DNA of 9,212 nucleotides from a bacterium (GTDB lineage Bacteria; Thermosulfidibacterota; Thermosulfidibacteria; Thermosulfidibacterales; Thermosulfidibacteraceae), in assembly GCA_027022065.1 (NCBI GenBank), contig JALVZS010000073.1, positions 1,885-11,096 on the forward strand, given 5' to 3'. The notes below the pieces were generated by a model. It was not told the DNA's origin. It made no database searches and saw only the letters and a list, made by a program, of their open reading frames with translations. Each line of letters opens with the position of its first letter. Within the stretch, counting starts at the first letter, position 1. The position numbers were made by a program, and so were the translations under genes. This document shows, in pieces, positions 1-5,621 of this stretch.

Positions 1-324
1 GGATAAAATAGTATCAAATGCCTCTCCTGTCTCAACAATGGGCTTTGCCTTGATGTTGTGTTCCTCTTCAAGTTTTGCCAGAGTCTCTTCAAGTTTTTTA
101 AGGGATTTTCTTTCCAGCTTTTCAAATATATTGTCTATGGTTTCAAGATCAGGAGCGGGGACTATTATACCTTCTGCTATAAGCATGGGTAGTTCTTTTT
201 CTACAACGTATATGACAAAAAGTTCTGCACCGGAACACTTTGCTAAAAGGGCAGAGGTATTAAGCACTTCTTCTGTCATGCCTTTTGAGAAGTCAATGGC
301 TGCCAGTATCTTCTTATACCTCAT
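1..324 (-). CDS. Universal stress protein (UspA family), 3'-truncated by the window edge
   Basis: The 108 visible codons begin MRYKKILAAIDFSKG, the first beta strand and nucleotide-binding Asp region (D11) typical of UspA-fold proteins. A second strand follows (ELFVIYVVEKE, about residues 34-44), then a charged helix around residues 65-88. The C-terminal glycine-rich ATP-binding motif lies beyond the window, so ATP binding cannot be judged. The family comprises small cytoplasmic nucleotide-binding proteins induced by stress, starvation or low oxygen. The ATG overlaps the stop of the upstream P-loop kinase gene (ATGA, 321-324), so translation is probably coupled and the three genes form one unit. 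The family call is firm; the exact role is unknown. Confidence 0.88.
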   Translation of the reverse strand, partial: MRYKKILAAIDFSKGMTEEVLNTSALLAKCSGAELFVIYVVEKELPMLIAEGIIVPAPDLETIDNIFEKLERKSLKKLEETLAKLEEEHNIKAKPIVETGEAFDTILS

Positions 325-863
325 TCTGCTTTATCCTCCTTTATGATTTTTTCAATCTCGCAAGCTATAGATTCTGCATCTCTGTTTGCATCTATTATAA
401 AGGCATCCTCGGGTGGGTCAAAAGATGCCTTCATTTTGAGATAGATATTCCAGTCTGCATCTGAAGGATTTTTTTCTTTTTTTCTTCTTTCTAACCTTTC
501 CTTTATTACCTCCTCTGGTGCCTGCAGAAAGAAGAAGGCTATATTTATCCCCTTTCCTTTCGCCAGCTTTTTCAATGCATCTCTGTGCTTTTTGCTTTTG
601 AATGTTGCGTCAAGTATCACCGTTTTTCCTGAAGAGGCCTTTTTAATAGCGGTTTCCACCATTGTGGAGTAGACCTTTTCCGTCATGGACGGGCTGTATA
701 TGCCCTTTTCAAATCTGTCCTGGACCTTTTCTAGTGGAGAGATGCCTGCGAGCCGCTTTCTTACCAAATCCGAATTTATCACCTCGGCGTTCAGTCTTTT
801 GGAGAGGTGAGAGGCCACCGTGCTTTTTCCACATCCAGGAAGACCAAACAAAACGATTATCAC
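321..863 (-). CDS. P-loop kinase of the COG0645 type (AAA family ATPase)
   Basis: This 180-residue cytoplasmic protein opens directly with a Walker A loop, GLPGCGKST at residues 7-15. An acceptor-site-like segment (INSDLVRKRLAG, about 29-40), a second strand ending in an acidic residue (VILDATF, about 82-88) and an Arg-rich LID-like stretch (ERLERRKKEK, about 122-131) follow. The layout is that of small-metabolite kinases related to gluconate kinase and shikimate kinase. In many bacteria the same domain is the C-terminal half of a fusion whose N-terminal half is the COG2187 domain. Here that partner is the separate gene just upstream, overlapping by ATGA (860-863). The substrate is unknown. 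The fold is confident; the chemistry is inferred only as ATP-dependent phosphoryl transfer. Confidence 0.85.
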   Translation of the reverse strand: MIIVLFGLPGCGKSTVASHLSKRLNAEVINSDLVRKRLAGISPLEKVQDRFEKGIYSPSMTEKVYSTMVETAIKKASSGKTVILDATFKSKKHRDALKKLAKGKGINIAFFFLQAPEEVIKERLERRKKEKNPSDADWNIYLKMKASFDPPEDAFIIDANRDAESIACEIEKIIKEDKAE

Positions 864-1813
864 TCCAGTTGCTCCAGATAGCTTTTGGCAAGTTTGAAGT
901 ATTTTTTTGCTTCTTCAGCCCTTTTCTGCCTTTCTTCTTCAGAGAACAGAGGGTCTTTGCTCATGAGGCTGTTCACTTTCCCTCTAACGTAGGCTCTGTA
1001 GCTTTTGAAGAATGGTATGAGTAGCTCTAGCTCCGGTTCATTGAAGGCTTTTCTGTACAGGTTTTCTGCTTGCTTTGATAGATCTTTTACTCCCAGGTAG
1101 TCCATATCCATGAGAAGAAACGCCACATCGCAGGCTATATCAATGTATCTAAACCTTTCATTAAACTCTATGCAGTCAAATATGCAGATGTCCTGGTCAA
1201 CTACTATGTGCTCGGTGTGGAGGTCTCCGTGGCAGTCTTTTACAAACCCTGCCTTTGCCCGTTTATCAAGTATGTGTCCGTATTTTGTGTAGAACTTTTC
1301 GGTCTTTTCTCTTATGAAGTTGAAGTCCTCTGGGTCTATGGTGTCTCCTATAAACCTTTCCGTTTGCTGGAAGTTTTCGTCAGTGTTTATCCTGAAGTTC
1401 TGAGCCTTCCCGAAGGATGATATGTTTTCGTTTGTTTCTGCCTGTTTGTGGAATTCGGCAATTTTACTTACCACCCTTTCAATATCCTCTTGGCGTACTC
1501 TACCGGTTTTTATCAGGTTCTTCAGGCTTTTTTCTACAGGGAGCCTTTTCATCTTCACAGCCCACTCAATTACCTTTCCGTCCCTTTCTATGGGAACCAC
1601 ACCCAGATAGGCTTCGGGGCACAGTCTTCTGTTAAGCCTTACCTCTTCTTCACAGTAGTGCTTTCTTTTCTCTAATGTTGAAAAGTCCAAGAAACCAAAG
1701 TTTACAGGCTTTTTCACTTTCAACACAAAGTCTTCTTTCATAAAGATAATGGATATATGGGTCTGCACGATCTGGGTATTTCCGTCTGCCAAAAGCTCAA
1801 TAATCTCTTTCAT
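860..1813 (-). CDS. COG2187-type aminoglycoside phosphotransferase-like kinase
   Basis: This 317-residue protein has a protein-kinase-like (APH/choline kinase) fold. The N-terminal block QTHISIIFMKEDFVLKVKKP (residues 17-36) and the following NFGFLDFSTLEKR are signatures of COG2187, with a lysine in the VKKP strand that could serve ATP binding. The catalytic loop HGDLHTEHI lies at 195-203 (D197). The canonical Asn of the HxDxxxxN motif is His202 here, a substitution I recall in some relatives. The metal-binding region is IFDCIEFN at 211-218 (D213). Antibiotic resistance is not implied: this branch is a conserved housekeeping or stress family of unknown substrate. It has a Shine-Dalgarno sequence (AGGGAG, 1821-1826) and starts 45 bases after the flagellin stop with no convincing terminator between. 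Confidence 0.87.
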   Translation of the reverse strand: MKEIIELLADGNTQIVQTHISIIFMKEDFVLKVKKPVNFGFLDFSTLEKRKHYCEEEVRLNRRLCPEAYLGVVPIERDGKVIEWAVKMKRLPVEKSLKNLIKTGRVRQEDIERVVSKIAEFHKQAETNENISSFGKAQNFRINTDENFQQTERFIGDTIDPEDFNFIREKTEKFYTKYGHILDKRAKAGFVKDCHGDLHTEHIVVDQDICIFDCIEFNERFRYIDIACDVAFLLMDMDYLGVKDLSKQAENLYRKAFNEPELELLIPFFKSYRAYVRGKVNSLMSKDPLFSEEERQKRAEEAKKYFKLAKSYLEQLE

Positions 1814-1858
1814 GCTCTGCTCCCTGTGTTTTTATTAAACGGCTTTTTAGCTGTAAAA

Positions 1859-3895
1859 TCAAGTTTGCTCGCTCTTTATTCCAAAGAGCAACTGCCACAC
1901 CCTTGCAGGCTGCAGGTTTGCGTGGGCCAGCATGGCCGCTGCCGTATCTCTTTTTATCTCTAAGGTGGTTAGCTTTACCAGTTCTTCTGCTATGTCTGCA
2001 TCTTCTATGTGTGATACGGCCTGTTTTAGTGCCATATCTTCCCAGTCTGCAAGCTCTGAAGCCTTCTGGAATCTATCTCTGAATGCTCCAATGAGGGAAC
2101 GGTACCTTGAGACTATATCTATGGCATTGTCAATGATGTTGAGTGCATTTTCTGCTCCCTTGGGCCTTGTTACATCTATGAGTAGGTTTCCATCGGGGTC
2201 CTTGAAGCCCAATATCATGCTGTTTATGGGGGGGATGTAAAAGGTTATGGTATTTCCCTGCCTGGGGCCTGCATGTACTATCTGGCTTTGATCTCTAACC
2301 GTGATGTATCCGCTTTCATTCTTGGCACCGCTTTTTAGCACAATCACACCGTTGGGAATGATGCCGTAGAAGAAGTTGGAGCTTTGGGGACCGTAGCTTT
2401 TGCCGTTTATCGTTATGGTGGCGTCGGTTCCTGTACCGCTTATTTTGTAGAATCCCAGCACTTGAGCTAGGTTGCCCTCTACGTCCCTTATCTGAGGGGT
2501 GTACTTGCTTCCAGTGTACAGTGAGTCTAGCTCAAGTATTTCCGTTCCTCCAGAGCTGTAGTAGGTGGTGGTCAGGTATTCTCCCGCCGCGTTTACTATG
2601 GCGCTTGCCAGATCATCTACCGTGTAATTGCTGTTCCAGCTCACGCTTTTTTCCTCGCCGCCTATCTCTATGAGTATTGTGCCCGAGGAGGTTAGCCCTT
2701 CGTACTCTCTGAAGGTTATCTTCCATGTGTCGCCTTTTCCCGCTATGTTTTGATATCCGCTTCTTACGCTGTTTATGTTGAGGGTAAAGTATGAGCCTTT
2801 TAGTTTAGAATCCTCATAGGCGTAAAAGGTTGCTCCTACCGATACCCAGCTTCCCTGGGGGTTGCCTTCCGAGTCCACAACCCTGTAGGATAGCTTGGAG
2901 TTAACCCAGTCTATCTGAATGAAGAGCTCGCCGTTCAAAAGCGCCCTATCGGAAAGATTACCTATGGTTATGGAGCCGCTTACCGCTAGGTTGCCTTCCT
3001 GGGCCACATTTTTGGTGGGGTCTGTGTCCACGTGCCATATGCCTTTGTATCCCTCCTGAATGGTTTGGGTTCCGCTGTAGATGGTTATGGATACGTTGTT
3101 GTTGTCGGAAACCACAAAGGGATGGCCGAATGTGCCTTCCCCCACTGTTTTTCCTGTGGAGGCTTCATACACTATAAAGTCGTAGTCGGGATTGCCCGGA
3201 GTGAAGATAATGTCGTAGTCTGCGGGGTAACTTGCCGCTTGGGTGGTGTCTGGAGAGAATACCGCCTCTCCAAGGGTTTTTGTGTAGTCGTAGGCATCGC
3301 CTAGGGATGTGGGCATTCTCTGATCCTCTGGGATGGGTGGGTTTACCCTCACTACGGCCTTTGTGGCGGCACTGGCATTACTGAACTCCAGCATGGCGTT
3401 TTCTACCTTGCCTGTTACAAATCCCTCAACGTAGGGGCTTGAACTTGTGATAGTACCGGCCATGGAGCCGTCAAGTAGCTTTTTCGTGTTGTACTCCACG
3501 GTTCTTGATATTCTATCAATCTCATCCACTAGCAGGGCCATCTCCTGCTGTATGCTTTCAAGCTCGTCGCTTGTAAGGGTGGAGTTGTTGGAGGCTTCAA
3601 GGGCGAGATCCCTCATTGTGTATACAAGGGATAGGATGCCGTTTATCCCTGAAAGGGCGTAATCTGCTGTGTTCAGCAGATCTCCTGCCTCATCAAGGTT
3701 TCTCTTCGCCCTTTCCCAGCCTATTGACAGGGCCTTTAAGCGGGCAAGGTGTAGAAGCTCTCCAGGGGCATCCGATGCAGTGTTAATTCTTTTTCCAGTG
3801 GATATCTTCTCTATGCTTTTGTTGAGGGCTTCAAGGGTTCTTGAAAGGGTATCTGCGGCAAATAAGGCGGGGTAGTTAGTATTTATGGTAAACAT
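1859..3895 (-). CDS. Flagellin (long, with a large central domain)
   Basis: This 678-residue filament protein has both conserved flagellin ends. The N-terminal D0/D1 region (1 to about 145) includes LNKSIEKISTGKRINTASDA and EIDRISRTVEYNTKKLLDGS. The C-terminal D1/D0 region (about 585-678) includes SHIEDADIAEELVKL and AAAMLAHANLQPARVWQLL. No signal peptide is present, as expected for export through the flagellar type III apparatus. About 430 residues of beta-rich, Ser/Thr/Gly/Tyr-rich sequence separate the ends and would form the outer domains; common flagellins are 270-500 residues. The chain continues FGIKSEQT past the LL where most flagellins stop. Transcription from a sigma-28 promoter and a structured leader fit a late flagellar gene. 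A hook-filament junction protein (FlgL) is less likely because both ends resemble FliC/Hag more closely. No other flagellar gene is in the window. Confidence 0.9.
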   Translation of the reverse strand: MFTINTNYPALFAADTLSRTLEALNKSIEKISTGKRINTASDAPGELLHLARLKALSIGWERAKRNLDEAGDLLNTADYALSGINGILSLVYTMRDLALEASNNSTLTSDELESIQQEMALLVDEIDRISRTVEYNTKKLLDGSMAGTITSSSPYVEGFVTGKVENAMLEFSNASAATKAVVRVNPPIPEDQRMPTSLGDAYDYTKTLGEAVFSPDTTQAASYPADYDIIFTPGNPDYDFIVYEASTGKTVGEGTFGHPFVVSDNNNVSITIYSGTQTIQEGYKGIWHVDTDPTKNVAQEGNLAVSGSITIGNLSDRALLNGELFIQIDWVNSKLSYRVVDSEGNPQGSWVSVGATFYAYEDSKLKGSYFTLNINSVRSGYQNIAGKGDTWKITFREYEGLTSSGTILIEIGGEEKSVSWNSNYTVDDLASAIVNAAGEYLTTTYYSSGGTEILELDSLYTGSKYTPQIRDVEGNLAQVLGFYKISGTGTDATITINGKSYGPQSSNFFYGIIPNGVIVLKSGAKNESGYITVRDQSQIVHAGPRQGNTITFYIPPINSMILGFKDPDGNLLIDVTRPKGAENALNIIDNAIDIVSRYRSLIGAFRDRFQKASELADWEDMALKQAVSHIEDADIAEELVKLTTLEIKRDTAAAMLAHANLQPARVWQLLFGIKSEQT
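1871..1889 (-). other. Perfect hairpin in the last codons of flagellin
   Basis: GCTCTTT (1871-1877) and AAAGAGC (1883-1889) form a 7-bp perfect inverted repeat with a 5-base loop. It covers the codons for roughly LFGIKS, just before the stop. No U-run follows immediately, although UUGAUUUUAC lies ten bases later. It may be a weak attenuator or mRNA 3'-end stabiliser between the highly expressed flagellin and the kinase genes, or simply chance. Confidence 0.35.
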
Positions 3896-3933
3896 GGACC
3901 ATCCCCCTACATGGTCCCACCTCCCTGTAGGGG
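3896..3933 (-). promoter_or_regulatory. Flagellin leader: two alternative hairpins and CsrA-like sites over the ribosome-binding region
   Basis: Read on the minus strand, hairpin A pairs CCCCTACA (3933-3926) with TGTAGGGG (3911-3904) around a 14-base loop, GGGAGGTGGGACCA, containing the strongest nearby Shine-Dalgarno-like sequence. Hairpin B pairs GGACCAT (3917-3911) with ATGGTCC (3902-3896), which abuts the flagellin ATG, and holds GTAGGGGG in its loop. The hairpins use overlapping bases, so only one can form at a time. CTACAGGGAGGT matches the CsrA consensus RUACARGGAUGU at 10 of 12 positions, with its GGA in the hairpin A loop. GTAGGGGGATGG matches at 9 of 12 and lies at the likely true Shine-Dalgarno (AGGGGG, 7 bases before ATG). 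CsrA represses flagellin (hag) translation in Bacillus subtilis through a comparable leader; transfer to this organism is inference. Confidence 0.6.
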
Positions 3934-3939
3934 TTTTGG

Positions 3940-3947
3940 CCTCCTTG
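3940..3947 (-). promoter_or_regulatory. Orphan Shine-Dalgarno-like sequence early in the flagellin leader
   Basis: CAAGGAGG on the minus strand is a near-perfect anti-Shine-Dalgarno match, but no start codon lies at a useful distance downstream. It sits at about +3 to +11 of the predicted sigma-28 transcript. It contains an AAGGA core, so it could be a further CsrA contact or a ribosome standby site. Confidence 0.35.
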
Positions 3948-3956
3948 CACTTTCCA

Positions 3957-3983
3957 GTATCGGCTGTATTGAGAAAAACTTTA
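3957..3983 (-). promoter_or_regulatory. Sigma-28 (FliA/SigD) promoter of flagellin
   Basis: On the minus strand TAAAGTTT (3983-3976) is followed after exactly 11 bases by GCCGATAC (3964-3957). The sigma-28 consensus is TAAAGTTT, N11, GCCGATAA, so 15 of 16 positions match at the standard spacing. Transcription should start near 3950, giving a leader of about 55 nt. The promoter's spacer contains the -35-like element of the divergent tadA promoter. Confidence 0.88.
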
Positions 3984-3998
3984 TACCTGTTTTAGAAT
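3969..3998 (+). promoter_or_regulatory. tadA: Sigma-70-like promoter of tadA, probably giving a leaderless mRNA
   Basis: TTGAGA (3969-3974), 18 bases, then TAGAAT (3993-3998). The -10 hexamer ends six bases before the tadA ATG, so transcription would begin at or next to the start codon. An in-frame stop at 3993-3995 excludes a more upstream start, and there is no Shine-Dalgarno before 4005. It overlaps the leftward sigma-28 promoter. Confidence 0.55.
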
Positions 3999-4004
3999 TT
4001 ACCC

Positions 4005-4451
4005 ATGGACATTGAGTTCTTTATGAAAATGGCCCTTGAGGAGGCGAAAAAGGCCTTTGATAAGGGAGAGGTGCCCGTTGGTGCAGTGGTGGTGTCTTCA
4101 TCGGGGGAGGTTTTAGGTAAGGGGCACAACCTAAAAGAGAGCACCAAAGATCCCACTTCCCATGCAGAGATTGTGGCCATAAGGGAGGCGGTAAAGAGAC
4201 TGGGGGATTGGAGGCTTGAGGGCTGTTCTTTGTTTGTTACCCTTGAGCCTTGCCTTATGTGCTGTGGTGCTATCATCCAGGCGAGGATAGCAAAGCTTTT
4301 CTATGGTGCTAGGGATCCCAAGTTTGGGGCAGTGGAAAGCGTGATTAAGGCTTTTGAGTTTCCTTGGAATCACGTTCCTGAATGCTTGGGTGGAATACTT
4401 GAAGATGAATGTGCTGGTATTTTGAGGGAGTTTTTTAAAAAGCTGAGGTAG
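4005..4451 (+). CDS. tadA: tRNA-specific adenosine deaminase TadA
   Basis: This 148-residue cytoplasmic zinc enzyme converts adenosine at the wobble position (A34) of tRNA-Arg(ACG) to inosine, allowing one tRNA to read several CGN codons. The zinc and catalytic residues are all visible: HAE at 53-55 (H53 zinc ligand, E55 proton shuttle) and PCLMC at 82-86 (C83 and C86 zinc ligands). FMKMALEEAKKAF and GEVPVGAVVV at the N-terminus and GARDPKFGAVES at 101-112 match TadA rather than cytidine or guanine deaminases. Length is normal. The ATG at 4005 is fixed by an in-frame stop at 3993. The gene is divergent from flagellin and followed after two bases by a small membrane protein gene. Confidence 0.95.
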   Translation: MDIEFFMKMALEEAKKAFDKGEVPVGAVVVSSSGEVLGKGHNLKESTKDPTSHAEIVAIREAVKRLGDWRLEGCSLFVTLEPCLMCCGAIIQARIAKLFYGARDPKFGAVESVIKAFEFPWNHVPECLGGILEDECAGILREFFKKLR

Positions 4452-4453
4452 GT

Positions 4454-4675
4454 ATGGGTGAGGATAAGTTTAAGAAAAAGCAGGAGAAGTTGAAGTATAA
4501 GCTCGCCAAGAAGCAGTTGAAGTCTAGGAAAAAGCTTGAAAAGTATAAAACGGAAGAACCTTTAGATAAGTCTTTATGGAAAGGTATCTTTACTGAGGGG
4601 ATTTTTGAGATTATCGTTAAGGTCATAGCGGCAATTATTGCTACCTATCTTTTGTGGAAGTTGGGTATGAAGTGA
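4454..4675 (+). CDS. Small lysine-rich protein with one C-terminal membrane segment (unknown)
   Basis: I do not recognise this 73-residue protein. Residues 1-40 are extremely basic, about half Lys/Arg with regularly spaced hydrophobics (KKKQEKLKYKLAKKQLKSRK), and look like a single amphipathic helix or coiled coil. Residues 48-69 are hydrophobic (GIFEIIVKVIAAIIATYLLW) and end in KLGMK, a single membrane span. The charge pattern predicts a cytoplasmic, perhaps nucleic-acid-contacting, N-terminus anchored to the membrane. The ATG follows the tadA stop by two bases, with GAGG at 4445-4448 as ribosome-binding site, so it is probably co-transcribed with tadA. The ribosomal promoter begins just eight bases after its stop. 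It is probably a real gene, given its tight placement and coherent composition. Confidence 0.65.
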   Translation: MGEDKFKKKQEKLKYKLAKKQLKSRKKLEKYKTEEPLDKSLWKGIFTEGIFEIIVKVIAAIIATYLLWKLGMK

Positions 4676-4682
4676 TAGATGC

Positions 4683-4711
4683 TTGACAAGGGGGAAGCTG
4701 TTGCGTATATA
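4683..4711 (+). promoter_or_regulatory. Strong sigma-70-type promoter for rplM-rpsI
   Basis: TTGACA (4683-4688, a perfect -35), 17 bases, TATATA (4706-4711). The predicted start near 4718 gives a leader of about 30 bases that includes the Shine-Dalgarno GAGGGG (4735-4740). The position directly before a ribosomal protein operon supports it. Confidence 0.72.
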
Positions 4712-4750
4712 CCAGCATCGCTTTAAAAAGCTGAGAGGGGATGGTGTGTG

Positions 4751-5206
4751 ATGCTTGGCAATAAGGAGAATAAGACGCGGATGGTTAAGAGGGAAGAGGT
4801 TGAGAGGAAGTGGTATTTGGTTGATGCAAAGGACAAGACTTTGGGAAGGCTTGCTTCCAAAATAGCTACCATTCTTATGGGCAAGCACAAGCCTTATTAT
4901 ACTCCTCATGTAGACTGTGGAGATTTCGTGGTGGTGATAAATGCTGACAAGGTTAAGCTCACCGGTGCCAAGTGGGAGAAGAAGATCTACTACTGGCACA
5001 CAGGGTACCTTGGAGGACTCAAGTCTAGAACTGCAAAGCAGATGCTTGAGAGAAAGCCCGAATTTCTCATTTGGCACGCTGTTAAGGGGATGCTTCCCAA
5101 AAACAACCTTGCTAGGAGGATGCTGAAAAAGCTCAAAGTTTACGCTGGCGAGCATCATCCGCATCAGGCTCAGAAGCCTGAGCCTTTGGATATACCTGGC
5201 TGTTAA
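4751..5206 (+). CDS. rplM: 50S ribosomal protein L13
   Basis: L13 is an early-assembling protein of the large subunit that binds 23S rRNA. The family signature [20 protein letters not shown] is clear. Other conserved blocks are [20 protein letters not shown], the [20 protein letters not shown] region, and [20 protein letters not shown] near the end, followed by the usual [12 protein letters not shown] tail. The start is uncertain. ATG 4751 (151 residues) and GTG 4748 lie 10 and 7 bases after GAGGGG. ATG 4781 (141 residues, nearer the usual 142) has AAGGAG at 4763-4768 but 12 bases away. I chose 4751 because the residues [15 protein letters not shown] align with the start region of other L13 proteins. 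It is followed by rpsI, the standard bacterial pairing. Confidence 0.93.
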   Translation: MLGNKENKTRMVKREEVERKWYLVDAKDKTLGRLASKIATILMGKHKPYYTPHVDCGDFVVVINADKVKLTGAKWEKKIYYWHTGYLGGLKSRTAKQMLERKPEFLIWHAVKGMLPKNNLARRMLKKLKVYAGEHHPHQAQKPEPLDIPGC

Positions 5207-5228
5207 AAAATGAGAAGAGGGTTGAGTA

Positions 5229-5621
5229 ATGGCGGATGTTATATATCACGGTGTTGGTAAGAGGAAGACTTCAATAGCTAGGGTTTGGATGAAACCGGGT
5301 ACGGGTAATATTGTTATAAACAAAAGGAGTCTTGAAGACTATGTTCCTAGAGAGTCCTTGAGAAAGCTCATTTTTGAGCCTCTTGAGCTTGTGGGAAAGG
5401 TTGGGGAGTTTGACATCAAGGTGAATGTTAAAGGTGGTGGGGTTTCCAGCCAGGCCGATGCCATAAGATACGGTATAGCCAAGGCCCTTCTTGCTTACGA
5501 TGAGAGCCTGAGGCCTGTGCTGAAGAAGGCTGGACTGCTTACAAGGGATGCCCGTATTGTGGAGAGGAAAAAGTACGGGCGCCACAAGGCGAGAAGGGGA
5601 TTCCAGTGGAGGAAGAGGTAG
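5229..5621 (+). CDS. rpsI: 30S ribosomal protein S9
   Basis: This 130-residue protein has the S9 hallmarks: [19 protein letters not shown] at the start, [20 protein letters not shown] in the middle and [20 protein letters not shown] near the end. S9 lies in the head of the small subunit, and its extended basic C-terminal tail reaches the P-site tRNA. The usual ending is QFSKR or QYSKR; here it is QWRKR, so the aromatic residue is Trp and the normally conserved Ser is Arg. AGAGG at 5216-5220 is a well-placed ribosome-binding site. The gene is 22 bases after rplM and shares its promoter. The stop codon lies inside a long predicted hairpin. Confidence 0.96.
   Translation: MADVIYHGVGKRKTSIARVWMKPGTGNIVINKRSLEDYVPRESLRKLIFEPLELVGKVGEFDIKVNVKGGGVSSQADAIRYGIAKALLAYDESLRPVLKKAGLLTRDARIVERKKYGRHKARRGFQWRKR

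Noticed and set aside
860-1813. Aminoglycoside resistance gene
   Set aside because: The phosphotransferase-like fold is present, but the sequence belongs to the COG2187 housekeeping/stress branch, not to known resistance enzymes.
1830-1858. TTTACA and TTTAAT as a promoter for the kinase genes (minus strand)
   Set aside because: The spacing is only 12 bases, too short for a sigma-70 promoter.
1932-2240. Open frame on the plus strand opposite the flagellin C-terminus
   Set aside because: It is a Ser-rich shadow of a clearly coding minus-strand gene, with no ribosome-binding site or domain.
4720-4731. GCTTT-AA-AAAGC palindrome in the rplM leader
   Set aside because: The two-base loop is too small for a stable hairpin without losing pairs; no function suggested.
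4574-5164. 196-codon minus-strand frame opposite rplM
   Set aside because: It lies antisense to L13 and the small membrane protein gene, both well supported, and its protein has no recognisable features.
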